A stretch of 64,000 nucleotides of DNA from an uncultured Anaerolineae bacterium (GTDB lineage: Bacteria > Chloroflexota > Anaerolineae > Anaerolineales > Villigracilaceae). Shown here one piece after another: positions 36,516 through 44,763 of this stretch. Below the pieces are notes generated by a model. It had not been told where the DNA came from, did no database searches, and was given only the letters and a program-made list of their open reading frames with translations. Where the stretch lies: positions 1 through 64,000 of the forward strand of contig CAIJPN010000002.1 in the NCBI GenBank assembly GCA_903822545.1, written 5' to 3'. Within the stretch, counting starts at the first letter, position 1; the number at the start of each line of letters is the position of its first letter. The translations under genes were made by a program, and so were the position numbers.

Positions 36516-38039
36516 TTAATCACCGGCATCTTCATCAATGGCTGCATTATTTTTCTGGGTTTTTTCAAACAGCAGGGCATTTTCGATACCGATCCCAACA
36601 TGGTCTGAAATGGATGATAACAGCGCCATCACCTCGGTTGTGAATTTTCCTTTGTCATCGGCAAAAAGGCTCAAAACCCCGCGCATCTCTCCACGCGACC
36701 GGATGGGAACGCCCGCATAACTGCAAGCTTCCACCTCGGTGTATGCCGGTTGATCGCGCAGGTCTTCCAGTACCAATTCCTTTTTCGTTTCGAGCACCTT
36801 ATAAGCCAGCACATCATGGAATGTTAGCTCTGGTTCTGGCACAACGCCCGGCGCGCGCCAGCGCAGCACAGCCGCTTGCAGTTTTTGTGGGTCGGATGAA
36901 TCCACTACATACAGAATCCCCTTATTGATGCTGATGGTTTCCATCGTCAGCAACAACGAAAATTCCAGGATATCGTTCAGCTTCCAGCTTTCAGCGATGA
37001 TCGTCATCAAGTTATAGAGCACTACCAGTTCCTGGCGGCGGCCTTCCACCCGTAATTCCAGCGTTTCCAATACGCCAATACGCTGGAGCGCCGTCCCGGC
37101 CATATCAGCGATGGTTGCCAGCATATTTTTCTCATCAGCCGCGATCGCATAGGCTGGGCGGGAAGCCACCAGCACCGAGCCATACAGCCCATCCGAAGAA
37201 TCCAGCATCAAAAGCTCAGTTGTTTCAAACCCGGGCACATTGTTGCGCGGGTTGTTCGTCTTCCCGCTCATCAGGGCCGCGGAGATAGCATCTTTTTGCG
37301 CAGCAGATAAGGTTTTTTCCAACCCCGGGCTATATTTGGTTACCCTATGTGGCACATCACGATACAAAATGCCCGCCACCAGCTCCGCATCGCACAAATC
37401 CTGGATTTCATCGGTAAGCATTTCCAGGAAATCGGTAGATTGCGTGGCCTGGCGTAGCGACAGGGAAACTTTGGCTAGTTTTTCCAGCTCCAAACGACGT
37501 TTTTGTTCGGCTTGCACAAGAGACTGCAATTCCCTTTCCACCCGCTTGCGAACCACAATTTCACTATTCAACTCAAGATTTGCTTGCTCCAATTCGGTTG
37601 TTCGTTGGCGTACCCGCTGCTCTAACTCTGTATTCAACCTGTAAATTGTCTCTTCAGTTTCCCTTCTCTTTGTTACATCTTGCGCGGTTCCCTCCAGGTA
37701 AAGTGCATCACCTTTTTCATCTTTTACTACACGGATATTAAGCTCACTAAAAAAGATTTCCCCATTTGCTTTTTTGAGCGCCACCTCGCGCACCGTCCTC
37801 CCCTTCTCGGTCAATATCTTGATGAGCGTCTGGCGGTCATCCGGGTTTACGTAAAGATCTTCTGCCACATTACGCACCCGTTTCATCAATTCCGCCGGTG
37901 ACTTATCACCAAAAAGTTCGGCAATGGATTGGTTGGCGTAGGCAATCTTTCCATCCAGGGTGGTACGGAATATGCCTGCCGGTAGGTGGTCGAAAAGTTC
38001 TTGGTAAATGCTGGTGTTATCTGCGGGGTTTGCCGACAT
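36516..38039 (-). CDS. Soluble PAS-GAF-GAF sensor protein without kinase
   Basis: 507 aa, no membrane helix. A PAS domain (about 10-130; FDHLPAGIFRTTLDGKIAYAN), a long coiled coil (about 130-190, Glu/Arg-rich) and two GAF-like domains (about 195-335 and 345-490). It ends in an acidic tail (IDEDAGD). No HisKA, HATPase, GGDEF or other output domain is visible. It is first in the direction of the sensory operon, 88 nt ahead of the solute-binding lipoprotein, and has AGGAGG before its ATG. It may contribute an intracellular input to the linked kinase. The 177 nt upstream are AT-rich and probably carry the operon promoter, but no -35/-10 pair stood out. Confidence 0.83.
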   Translation of the reverse strand: MSANPADNTSIYQELFDHLPAGIFRTTLDGKIAYANQSIAELFGDKSPAELMKRVRNVAEDLYVNPDDRQTLIKILTEKGRTVREVALKKANGEIFFSELNIRVVKDEKGDALYLEGTAQDVTKRRETEETIYRLNTELEQRVRQRTTELEQANLELNSEIVVRKRVERELQSLVQAEQKRRLELEKLAKVSLSLRQATQSTDFLEMLTDEIQDLCDAELVAGILYRDVPHRVTKYSPGLEKTLSAAQKDAISAALMSGKTNNPRNNVPGFETTELLMLDSSDGLYGSVLVASRPAYAIAADEKNMLATIADMAGTALQRIGVLETLELRVEGRRQELVVLYNLMTIIAESWKLNDILEFSLLLTMETISINKGILYVVDSSDPQKLQAAVLRWRAPGVVPEPELTFHDVLAYKVLETKKELVLEDLRDQPAYTEVEACSYAGVPIRSRGEMRGVLSLFADDKGKFTTEVMALLSSISDHVGIGIENALLFEKTQKNNAAIDEDAGD

Positions 38040-38216
38040 CCTGCCTCCTGAAAAACATTCATACTGCTCACTCTGTTAACAATTCTACATCACATTTAAC
38101 CTGTCTCATGCCATTTGATGGTTAATTCGATGTGAATAATTATTAGCATATCCCATTATCACAATATTCCAAAGCATTGAGCGTTGCAGATTGCTTGTTT
38201 GTTAAGAAATTGATAT

Positions 38217-40214
38217 TCATCCATCTCCCAGCACAAAAATATGCTCCTCCTTGGGGCCATGCACCCCGGTCGTCAGCGCCATCTCAATATCCCCGGTACG
38301 GCTTGGGCCGGTGATGATTTCCAGCATCGGCGCAGGTTTTAGGGCGGGCAGCGCCAGCGCCTCGTTCAGAGTCCGCACCAGGCTGGATTCATACAAAATA
38401 CAGATGTGGAAATCGGGCAGGAGCGAGGCACTCAGCGGCAGATTCGGCCCACCGAGCAGTACCAGTGACCCAGATTCGGCGATGCCGGTTACCGCCCCGG
38501 TTATGCCCGCCAAAGAGGATGGGTCGGGTGCCTGGCTGAATGGGATTCCCAGGCTGGCAGCCAGTTCTGCGCCCAGGCTGTCGCCGCTCACCCGCGCGAT
38601 GCCCCGCGCCCGAAGCCAGGTCGCCAACTCTGGGATGAGGCTCTGCGCGGTGATGCGGTACACCCTGGAGCCGGTGGAGGCTGCCACAGCCGCGAAAATC
38701 TCTCCCAGTGAACGAGAGTCCACTTCCGGGGCGGATTCGGCATCCTGTTTGTGTACGGCGGCCGGCTTTTCGAGCGGCTTTTCCCCAATATTTTGTCGAA
38801 TTTGTTTCCAGCGTTCGCGGAATGGCTTTTCGGCCATTTTGGGAAAATCCTTGCTGTAGCCCCAGCCCGTCCAGGCGGGCAGCGGCAGGTAGTTTTTGCC
38901 CGGCAAGACGATTTTTCCTGCCAGCGCCCCGGCCTTCTGCCCCAGCCCAAACATGGCCGGGGAGGTTGCCGTCGCGCCAAAAACCTTCAGCCCAAGTTTG
39001 AGCGGTGCGGGCAGCCCCACACCTGCCCCGGCTTTTTGGCCGACCTCGCCCGCCCGGACGCGTAGCAGCAGCTTGGGCAGGTCAATATCCACCGGGCAGG
39101 CCTCCTTGCAGGCCCCGCACAGCGAGGAGGCCTGGGCCAGCTGCCCAAAATTCTCGCAGCCGAACAGGCCCGGCGATACCACTGCGCCAATTGGCCCGGG
39201 ATAGGGCGCAAGCGAGCCATCCGCGCCGAGGTAAGCGTGCCCGCCGATCTCGCGGAAGACCGGGCAGGCGTTCAGGCACGAGCCGCAGCGCAGGCAGGCC
39301 AGCGCTTCAGCCAGCGGTGAGGCCTGCATGGCTGTGCGGCCATTATCGACGATGATCAGGTGACGTTCCGCCGGGCCATCGGCATCGCCGGGGCGGTGCG
39401 GCGCATTGATCAGTGTGGTGTAAACGCTCATGCGCTGCCCGATGGCGGCGGGCGGCAGCAGCGAAAGGAACAGCGCCAGGTCATCCAGTGTAGGCACCAG
39501 CCGCTCCATGCCCATCAGCGCCACATGTACCGGCGGGATGGTTGTCACCATGCGGCCATTGCCCTCGTTGGTTACCAGGCACAGCGTCCCGCTCTCGACC
39601 ACGCCAAAATTGACACCCGAAACGCCGATTTCCGCGGTCAGGAAGACCTCGCGCAGCACGCGCCGGGCTGTCGCCACCATCTCGGGGATGTCCTCGGTGT
39701 ACGGCACGCCCAGTTTTTCGTGGAAAAGCTGCCCCACCTGCTGCCGCCGCAGGTGCGCCGCCGGGGTCAGGATGTGGCTGGGGCGTTCACCGCGCAGCTG
39801 GACGATGTATTCGCCCAGGTCAGTCTCCACGGCGCGCAGCCCGGCGGCCTCCAGCCGGTGATTGAACTCGATTTCCTCCGTCACCATCGATTTTGACTTG
39901 GCGACCAGCTTCGCCCCGCGCTCCCGGGCAATTTGCAGGAAAATATCAATCGCCGCGCCCGCATCATTGGCGCGATGCACGCAGATGCCGTTTTCGGCCA
40001 CCCTGGCCGCAAACTGGCTCGCATATTCATCCAGGTGCGCAATGATTTCGGCTTTAATGGCGTGGGCGCGGGCGCGGCGCTGCTCATAATCGGGCAGGGC
40101 CGCAATGGCTTTCCTGCGCCCGGTGGTGCGCCGCAGCGCGTTGCCATCCAGCGCGATTTGCAGGTTTTCGTCTGCAAGCGCAAGTCGGATTTGCTGGTGG
40201 ATATTTTTTTTCAT
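38217..40214 (-). CDS. lutB: LutB-LutC fusion, iron-sulfur lactate-utilisation protein
   Basis: 665 aa, longer than the LutB subunit alone (about 470). Residues 1 to about 450 are LutB: the LUD domain followed by two 4Fe-4S motifs, CLRCGSCLNACP and CGACKEACP. After a linker (about 450-500) a second, LutC-like LUD part follows (about 510-665), ending GPSRTGDIEMALTTGVHGP. With LutA these form a non-flavin complex that oxidises L-lactate to pyruvate; related proteins act on other 2-hydroxy acids. It lies 51 nt after lutA on the same strand, so lutA and a fused lutBC give a complete two-gene system. No lactate permease or LutR is adjacent. Confidence 0.88.
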   Translation of the reverse strand: MKKNIHQQIRLALADENLQIALDGNALRRTTGRRKAIAALPDYEQRRARAHAIKAEIIAHLDEYASQFAARVAENGICVHRANDAGAAIDIFLQIARERGAKLVAKSKSMVTEEIEFNHRLEAAGLRAVETDLGEYIVQLRGERPSHILTPAAHLRRQQVGQLFHEKLGVPYTEDIPEMVATARRVLREVFLTAEIGVSGVNFGVVESGTLCLVTNEGNGRMVTTIPPVHVALMGMERLVPTLDDLALFLSLLPPAAIGQRMSVYTTLINAPHRPGDADGPAERHLIIVDNGRTAMQASPLAEALACLRCGSCLNACPVFREIGGHAYLGADGSLAPYPGPIGAVVSPGLFGCENFGQLAQASSLCGACKEACPVDIDLPKLLLRVRAGEVGQKAGAGVGLPAPLKLGLKVFGATATSPAMFGLGQKAGALAGKIVLPGKNYLPLPAWTGWGYSKDFPKMAEKPFRERWKQIRQNIGEKPLEKPAAVHKQDAESAPEVDSRSLGEIFAAVAASTGSRVYRITAQSLIPELATWLRARGIARVSGDSLGAELAASLGIPFSQAPDPSSLAGITGAVTGIAESGSLVLLGGPNLPLSASLLPDFHICILYESSLVRTLNEALALPALKPAPMLEIITGPSRTGDIEMALTTGVHGPKEEHIFVLGDG

Positions 40215-40226
40215 TGGGAATGATAA

Positions 40227-40255
40227 TCCCTAAAGGTTTTGGAAACCTTTAGGGA
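40227..40255. repeat. Hairpin between lutA and lutBC
   Basis: TCCCTAAAGGTTT (40227-40239) pairs perfectly with 40243-40255 around a TGG loop. It sits in the 51-nt gap inside the operon, 13 nt before the lutBC start codon, where it could affect mRNA stability or lutBC translation. No T-run follows on the minus strand. Confidence 0.6.
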
Positions 40256-40265
40256 CTTTACCTTT

Positions 40266-40994
40266 TCATCTGGAATTCAACACTTCGGCGATGTGCACCA
40301 CGCTGAGGGGTTTCCCCGTGCGATTCAATCCGCCCTGGAGGTGCATCAGGCAGCCCGTATCGCACACTACCATGGTAGGTGCGCCCGTGGCTGTGAAATT
40401 TGCCAGTTTCCGTTTCATCATCTCAGCCGAAAGTTCCGGGTGCTCCACCGAGAAGACTCCGCCAAAGCCGCAGCAATCTTCAGGTTCGGGCAAATCTACC
40501 AGTTCGGCCTCGCGGATGCGGGACAGTAATGCCCGGGGCTGGCGATCCACATTCAGGGCGCGCCGCAGGTGACAGGATGAGTGAAACGTCAATTTGCCCG
40601 GCCAACGTGCCCCCAGGTCGGTGATTCCCAGCACATCCACAAGATATTCGCTGAATTCATACGTCCGCGCCGCCAGTTTTTCGGCGCGCGGCAGCCAGAG
40701 CGGGTCGTCGCGGAAAAGTTCCAGGTAGCCATGCCGCACCATGGCCGCGCACGACCCGGACGGGATAATGACCGCCCCCCCGGCTTGCTCAAATACGCGG
40801 ATGGTGTGCTCGGCCAGCGGGCGGGCATCGGCGCGCAGCCCGGCATTGAAGGCCGGTTGGCCGCAGCAGGTTTGCGCCTGCGCAAATTCCACCCGCACCC
40901 CGGCCTGGTTCAGTACCCGCACAATCGCCTCGCCGACATGCGGGAAGAACGTATCCACGAGGCAGGTGACAAAGAGTTGGACGGTTTCGGGCAT
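40266..40994 (-). CDS. lutA: LutA, CCG-domain lactate-utilisation protein
   Basis: 242 aa, the usual LutA length. It carries two cysteine-rich CCG domains of the GlpC/HdrB type that bind iron-sulfur clusters: QTCCGQPAFNAG in the first half, and FHSSCHLRR with EDCCGFGGVFS in the second. LutA, LutB and LutC work together to oxidise lactate. It is the first gene of the lut operon and is followed by the fused lutBC. No clear ribosome binding site precedes the ATG; a perfect 16-nt palindrome lies 18 nt upstream. Confidence 0.92.
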   Translation of the reverse strand: MPETVQLFVTCLVDTFFPHVGEAIVRVLNQAGVRVEFAQAQTCCGQPAFNAGLRADARPLAEHTIRVFEQAGGAVIIPSGSCAAMVRHGYLELFRDDPLWLPRAEKLAARTYEFSEYLVDVLGITDLGARWPGKLTFHSSCHLRRALNVDRQPRALLSRIREAELVDLPEPEDCCGFGGVFSVEHPELSAEMMKRKLANFTATGAPTMVVCDTGCLMHLQGGLNRTGKPLSVVHIAEVLNSR

Positions 40995-41012
40995 GGGTTT
41001 ATGATGGAGTCT

Positions 41013-41028
41013 AAAGTCTCGAGACTTT
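41013..41028. promoter_or_regulatory. Perfect 16-nt palindrome upstream of lutA, possible operator
   Basis: AAAGTCTCGAGACTTT is fully self-complementary with no loop. It lies 18 nt before the lutA start codon, a position where a dimeric repressor could block transcription. lut operons are often repressed by LutR-type regulators, but no regulator gene is nearby and the site is not a known consensus to me. It could instead be a dispersed repeat. Confidence 0.4.
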
Positions 41029-41064
41029 GGGTGATGTTAACACCAGGAGATGTTGAACTCCGCA

Positions 41065-41955
41065 TCAAGCCGTTTTGGGGCGGATGCTGGCAGGCGGTTC
41101 GCCGCGCCACATTTCGATGCGGCGGAAGGATTCGACATAGCCCATCTGGTAAAAGGCGGGCAGGTGCGGGTCGTTGACCTGGATGTTTTCCAACTGCGTA
41201 TCCAGCCTGGGATACTGGTTGTGCAGGTGCGAGAGAAAGGCCAGGGCCATGACGACCGGGTCGCCGCTTTCGGTTTTGTAGGCAAAACGGGTCAGGGTGA
41301 ACTTCTGGCGCTGGTATACCAGCCAGCCACGGCTGCCATCGGCCAGGGTCAGCCGCAGGCCAGAGACATCCTGGGCGTTGAACAACGATTCGGACTGGTT
41401 GGTCCAGGGTTGGGTGCCCCGGTCGCGTCCGACCAGGTCGAGGGCTTCGGTGCGCTCCAGGCGTTCAGCATCTGCCACGATCGTATCGGGCGGGGAGATG
41501 GTTGGGGCGCGGCGCAGCACCAGCAGTTCACCGATCTCGTAAAATCCCAGTTTGAAGAAGAGTTGGTGGGCTGGTTCATTGTTTTTGATGACTTCCAGCA
41601 TGGTGAAGTCGATGCCCAGGCTGGCCGCCTGTTGCACCAGCCCGGAGGTGAGTGCGTAACCGGTTCCCATGTGACGGATGGTGGGGATGACGCCCAGGCG
41701 TGTGACCCAGGCGCGTTCAGTGCGCACGCCCAGCATGGCGACGCCCAGCATTTGTCCATCAACGGTTGTGGCAACCAGGGAATGTTCGAGGTCAACATCA
41801 TAAATGCGCACATATTCCGCCAGGCGGGCAGCGTTCATGGGCATAGGAACCAGGTAGTCAACACGTGTCTGGTTGTAGATGGCTGTCAGTTGTTCGATGC
41901 TGAACTGGCTGGCAGGGATTAATTGGATGTTGGGTTTGGGGGATGGAACAGCCAT
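41065..41955 (-). CDS. GNAT-family N-acetyltransferase (tandem GNAT-like)
   Basis: 296 aa. The N-terminal half (about 10-150) is a GNAT domain: VATTVDGQMLGVAMLG, VTRLGVIPTIRHMGTGYAL for the acetyl-CoA loop, and NNEPAHQLFFKLGFYEIG near its end. The C-terminal half (about 190-290) looks like a second, more divergent GNAT copy ending with AFYQMGYVESF. The substrate is unknown. It starts one nt after the stop of a stand-alone receiver gene, so the two are translationally linked. This suggests that receiver phosphorylation may act on this enzyme. Confidence 0.8.
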   Translation of the reverse strand: MAVPSPKPNIQLIPASQFSIEQLTAIYNQTRVDYLVPMPMNAARLAEYVRIYDVDLEHSLVATTVDGQMLGVAMLGVRTERAWVTRLGVIPTIRHMGTGYALTSGLVQQAASLGIDFTMLEVIKNNEPAHQLFFKLGFYEIGELLVLRRAPTISPPDTIVADAERLERTEALDLVGRDRGTQPWTNQSESLFNAQDVSGLRLTLADGSRGWLVYQRQKFTLTRFAYKTESGDPVVMALAFLSHLHNQYPRLDTQLENIQVNDPHLPAFYQMGYVESFRRIEMWRGEPPASIRPKTA

Positions 41956-41956
41956 T

Positions 41957-42328
41957 TCAGGACTTTTTCAGGAAAGCTGCAATCTTCGCAGTGAATTCGG
42001 TGATTTTGCCAATCGGCTTGCCAATGTAGCCAACACAGCCATAACTCATGGCCATCTGGCGGGCGGTTTCTTCGGGCCAGGCGGTGAAGGCCACCATGGG
42101 GATGTCGGTTGTCTCTGGCTCGGCGCGCAGCCAGCCGGCCAGGGTTTGCCCATCGTAGTCGGGCAGCCCCAGGTCGAGCAGGATCAGGTCGGGGTGTTCG
42201 GCGATTGCCATTTCCAGCCCAGACTCAGCATCCAGCGCGTGAACAATCTCGTAGCCAGCGTTGGTCAATATCCGCCGGACGAGTTCGGCATTATCGGGCA
42301 TATCTTCGATCATCAGGATTTTTGTCAT
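41957..42328 (-). CDS. Stand-alone receiver (CheY-like) protein
   Basis: 123 aa, one receiver domain and no output domain. It has MIEDMPDNAELVRR (acidic pocket), the phospho-acceptor Asp in LILLDLGLPDYDG, the switch Thr in MVAFTAW and Lys in GYIGKPIG. Its phosphodonor is not adjacent; the hybrid kinases or the sensory-operon kinase are possible. It is one nt from the downstream acetyltransferase gene. GAGGT precedes its ATG. Confidence 0.92.
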   Translation of the reverse strand: MTKILMIEDMPDNAELVRRILTNAGYEIVHALDAESGLEMAIAEHPDLILLDLGLPDYDGQTLAGWLRAEPETTDIPMVAFTAWPEETARQMAMSYGCVGYIGKPIGKITEFTAKIAAFLKKS

Positions 42329-42474
42329 GAATACCTCGGCGATTTTATGGGCGCATCTCTGACAGATAATCGGATTGTACTATCCTTCGCCCGATTGTGA
42401 TGACGGCTCTTTGGCTTTGTGCGCGGCTTCCAGTTTTGGTTGCAACCCGCTGCTGACAGCCCCTGCAACGAAAG

Positions 42475-42501
42475 AAAAGCCCCTCGATTGGAGGGGCTTT
42501 T
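42475..42501 (-). terminator. Rho-independent terminator of the PilZ gene
   Basis: An 11-bp perfect stem (AAAAGCCCCTC arm, GATTG loop); on the minus strand the right arm ends in TTTT and continues into a T-rich stretch. It lies right after the PilZ stop codon, so the PilZ gene is a single transcription unit. Confidence 0.85.
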
Positions 42502-42503
42502 GG

Positions 42504-42863
42504 TTAAATCTGGTGGCGGAAGTGGTATCTTTCGAGCAAGGCTCGGATGATTTTGTCGTTTTCAGGAGCCAGGTTGACAAATTCCAGGCCGATCTTAAAA
42601 GCATCGGGGCTTTCTTCATCGGGGGTGCAGCGCGCCACCCGGGCCTGGATTTTCATGCGCGTAACTGCTGTGCCGAACAGGTCACCGGGGAATTCAATCG
42701 CCAGCATTTCCATCTGGTCAATATCCAGCGGGCGCTGGCTGATGACCATCGCACCCTGCAAGGTCAGGTTGTCGAGATAACCAAGCAGCCTGCCCCGCTC
42801 TGAATCATAGGCCGGGGTGAAAGCCATCAGTTTCTTGCGTGATTCCCGTCTTCTTTCTTCCAT
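42504..42863 (-). CDS. PilZ-domain protein
   Basis: 119 aa. A single PilZ domain, the common c-di-GMP receptor. The N-terminal Arg cluster (RRRESRKK) fits the RxxxR binding motif, and NLTLQGAMV fits the (D/N)xSxxG motif with Thr for Ser. The latter part (KIGLEFVNL) is the typical closing strand. Such single-domain proteins act by binding partners when c-di-GMP is high. No GGDEF or EAL protein was recognised in the window. GGAGG lies 5 nt before the ATG, and a terminator follows at once. Confidence 0.85.
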   Translation of the reverse strand: MEERRRESRKKLMAFTPAYDSERGRLLGYLDNLTLQGAMVISQRPLDIDQMEMLAIEFPGDLFGTAVTRMKIQARVARCTPDEESPDAFKIGLEFVNLAPENDKIIRALLERYHFRHQI

Positions 42864-43212
42864 GAGAGCCTCCAGATTGTTACTTCAATCTCTTAAAATT
42901 ATACAGCATGTCCTCTATCCCATGTATTAAAGTTGTAGTGCGTCCAGCAGTTCCAAATTTGAAACCAATGGAATTAACGCAAAGACGCCAAGTTTTTTGA
43001 CTTATCCGCGCAAACCGGTAAAAAGACCGATTAGAGCAACGGTGAGGCCAAATTTTCTAAAAACCTTTGCGACTTTGCGCCCAGTTGTTAGGATTTTGGC
43101 CCTTTTGCCTGCGACTCGATTTTGAATTTGGAATTACTGGTGCGATGCACCCCTGGGCAAATCAGGTAACTAAAGTCACAGCACACTGGCAAAAATCCGT
43201 TATGATAAGAAC
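42864..43212. other. Intergenic region without a recognised gene
   Basis: This 349-nt gap lies between the divergent PilZ and DUF166 genes. It is AT-richer than its surroundings and contains degenerate phrases of the CGCAAAGACGCCAAG type, a common low-information intergenic sequence. Only the -10 box next to the DUF166 start is supported. Confidence 0.5.
43201..43206 (+). promoter_or_regulatory. -10 box giving a probably leaderless mRNA
   Basis: TATGAT is followed by six nt and then the ATG at 43213, so transcription should begin at or next to the start codon. No ribosome binding site is present, which supports a leaderless transcript. No clear -35 box is seen. Confidence 0.5.
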
Positions 43213-43977
43213 ATGCGAATCCTTGCGATTATTTCCGGTGAATATGGCGTCCGCCACGTCAACAACCTGCGGGAACACTGCCCGCCTGGCTGGACGATTG
43301 AAACATGGAAAGCGCCCGCTGCTTTCCCGCTGATTATCGATTACCCCGAAGATTTCCTTCCAGCCGAATTCCCCGCCAGCGACCTGGTGCTCTCGTTCGC
43401 TGAAACGAGGTCGGTTGCTGAACTGATTCCCGATATTGTCAAAATGTGCGGTGCGCGCGGCGTCGTGGTGGCGGTGGACAATGAGAACTGGCTGCCACGC
43501 GGGCTGGGGCGCCAGCTGCGCGGCTGGTTGGAGCGCATGAATGTGGGCTGCGCCACGCCCAAACCGCTCTGTTCGCTGACCGAAACCGATTACAAGGTGA
43601 CACGCCGCGAGCGCGAAAGCTACGATAACGCCGTGATTGCCGAGTTTGCGCGCTATTTCGGCCAGCCAAACATTCGCGTGACGGTGGATGAATCGACCCG
43701 CTGCATTGTCTCAGCCGAAGTACAGCGCGATGCGGTCTGCGGCTGCGCCCGGGCGGTGGCCGAAAAACTGGTCGGGATGTCTGCCGATGATGCGGAAGAA
43801 CGCGCCGGGCTGGCGCATCACCACTTCCCATGCCTGGCGAGTATGGTTAAGCTGAATGATTACAATCACGACACGCTGATGCACGAATCCGCTTACCTGA
43901 TGCAGGCCGTCCTGGCTGAGCAGTTGAAACCATACCGACAGGTGCGTACCATCACACCGGGGACGCTCAACGAGTAG
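43213..43977 (+). CDS. DUF166-family protein
   Basis: 254 aa. The start (MRILAIISGEYGVRH), TPKPLCSLTET and the closing CGCARAVAEKLVG region match the DUF166 family, which is best known from archaea, where some members carry doubtful thymidylate-synthase labels. Several Cys residues (CGCA, CATPKPLC, CIV) could bind a metal or cluster. The biochemical function is unknown. It is a lone gene with a probably leaderless start and a good terminator. Confidence 0.7.
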   Translation: MRILAIISGEYGVRHVNNLREHCPPGWTIETWKAPAAFPLIIDYPEDFLPAEFPASDLVLSFAETRSVAELIPDIVKMCGARGVVVAVDNENWLPRGLGRQLRGWLERMNVGCATPKPLCSLTETDYKVTRRERESYDNAVIAEFARYFGQPNIRVTVDESTRCIVSAEVQRDAVCGCARAVAEKLVGMSADDAEERAGLAHHHFPCLASMVKLNDYNHDTLMHESAYLMQAVLAEQLKPYRQVRTITPGTLNE

Positions 43978-43995
43978 GCTTTTACCGTTAAATTC

Positions 43996-44035
43996 AAGAC
44001 GCCAGGTTTGCACAAACCCGGCGTCTTTTGTTTTT
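43996..44035 (+). terminator. Rho-independent terminator
   Basis: A 15-position stem (AAGACGCCAGGTTTG arm, one A-C mismatch, short CA loop; 43996-44027) followed by TTTTGTTTTT. It ends the DUF166 transcript just before the convergent cyclophilin gene. Confidence 0.85.
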
Positions 44036-44050
44036 GGTTGATGGGTGCCG

Positions 44051-44728
44051 TTACTTTTCTTCGATGGTCACGCTCTCAATAACATCGCCGGTGAAGGTCG
44101 GGTTTTGGTCAGGGTCGCGGCGGGTGATGCCGTTGACCACATCCATGCCCTCGGTCACCTGCCCGAAGATGGTGTATCCGCCATTCAGGAACTCTGCCGG
44201 GCCAAAGGTGATGAAGAACTGGCTGCCGTTGGTGTCGCGCCCGGCATTCGCCATGGCAACCACACCGGCTTTGTCAAAGGTCAGGTCACTATCCTCGTTG
44301 ACGAATTCATAGCCGGGGCCGCCCGCGCCAGTTCCAGTGGGATCGCCGCCCTGGGCCATGAAGCCTTCCAAAACGCGGTGGAAAGTTGTTCCATCAAAAT
44401 AGCCCTCGCGCGCCAGGAAGACAAAGCTGTTGACGGTGATAGGTGCTTTATCAGGGAGCAGCTGGATGACAAATTGCCCGCCTTTTGCCAGTTTAACGGT
44501 GGCAAAATATTGTTTGGCCGCATCGATGCTCATGGGTGCAGCGGAATCATATTGTTTGGGCGAAGTTTGTGTGGGCTTGGCCGCTTCTTTGGGCCACATG
44601 AAATAGGCTACCGCCACGGCAATAACTGCGATCACCGCGATGGCGATATATTGGATGGTGCGGGCCGTTTGCTGGGCCTGCTTTTTTAGCTCGTTTTGTT
44701 TTTTCAATGTGTTCACTTTCTTAGCCAT
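44051..44728 (-). CDS. Membrane-anchored cyclophilin-type peptidyl-prolyl isomerase
   Basis: 225 aa. A Lys-rich cytoplasmic start, one membrane helix (about residues 26-46) and an extracytoplasmic cyclophilin domain (about 65-222). The domain keeps FHRVLEGFMAQGGDP, FVNED, VVAMANAGRDTNGSQFFIT and FGQVTEGMDVV, that is, the catalytic Arg and the substrate-binding Phe and Gln. It should catalyse cis-trans isomerisation at prolines in exported proteins. It follows the PF13769-like gene by 35 nt but has its own AGGAGAG site, so it may or may not belong to that operon. Confidence 0.92.
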   Translation of the reverse strand: MAKKVNTLKKQNELKKQAQQTARTIQYIAIAVIAVIAVAVAYFMWPKEAAKPTQTSPKQYDSAAPMSIDAAKQYFATVKLAKGGQFVIQLLPDKAPITVNSFVFLAREGYFDGTTFHRVLEGFMAQGGDPTGTGAGGPGYEFVNEDSDLTFDKAGVVAMANAGRDTNGSQFFITFGPAEFLNGGYTIFGQVTEGMDVVNGITRRDPDQNPTFTGDVIESVTIEEK

Positions 44729-44763
44729 GATTTCTCTCCTGGGATTTTTTGGATTGGTTACGT

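Noticed and set aside
42380-42619. 79-aa minus-strand frame across the PilZ terminator
   Set aside because: Overlaps the PilZ gene end and runs through its hairpin; no start signals.
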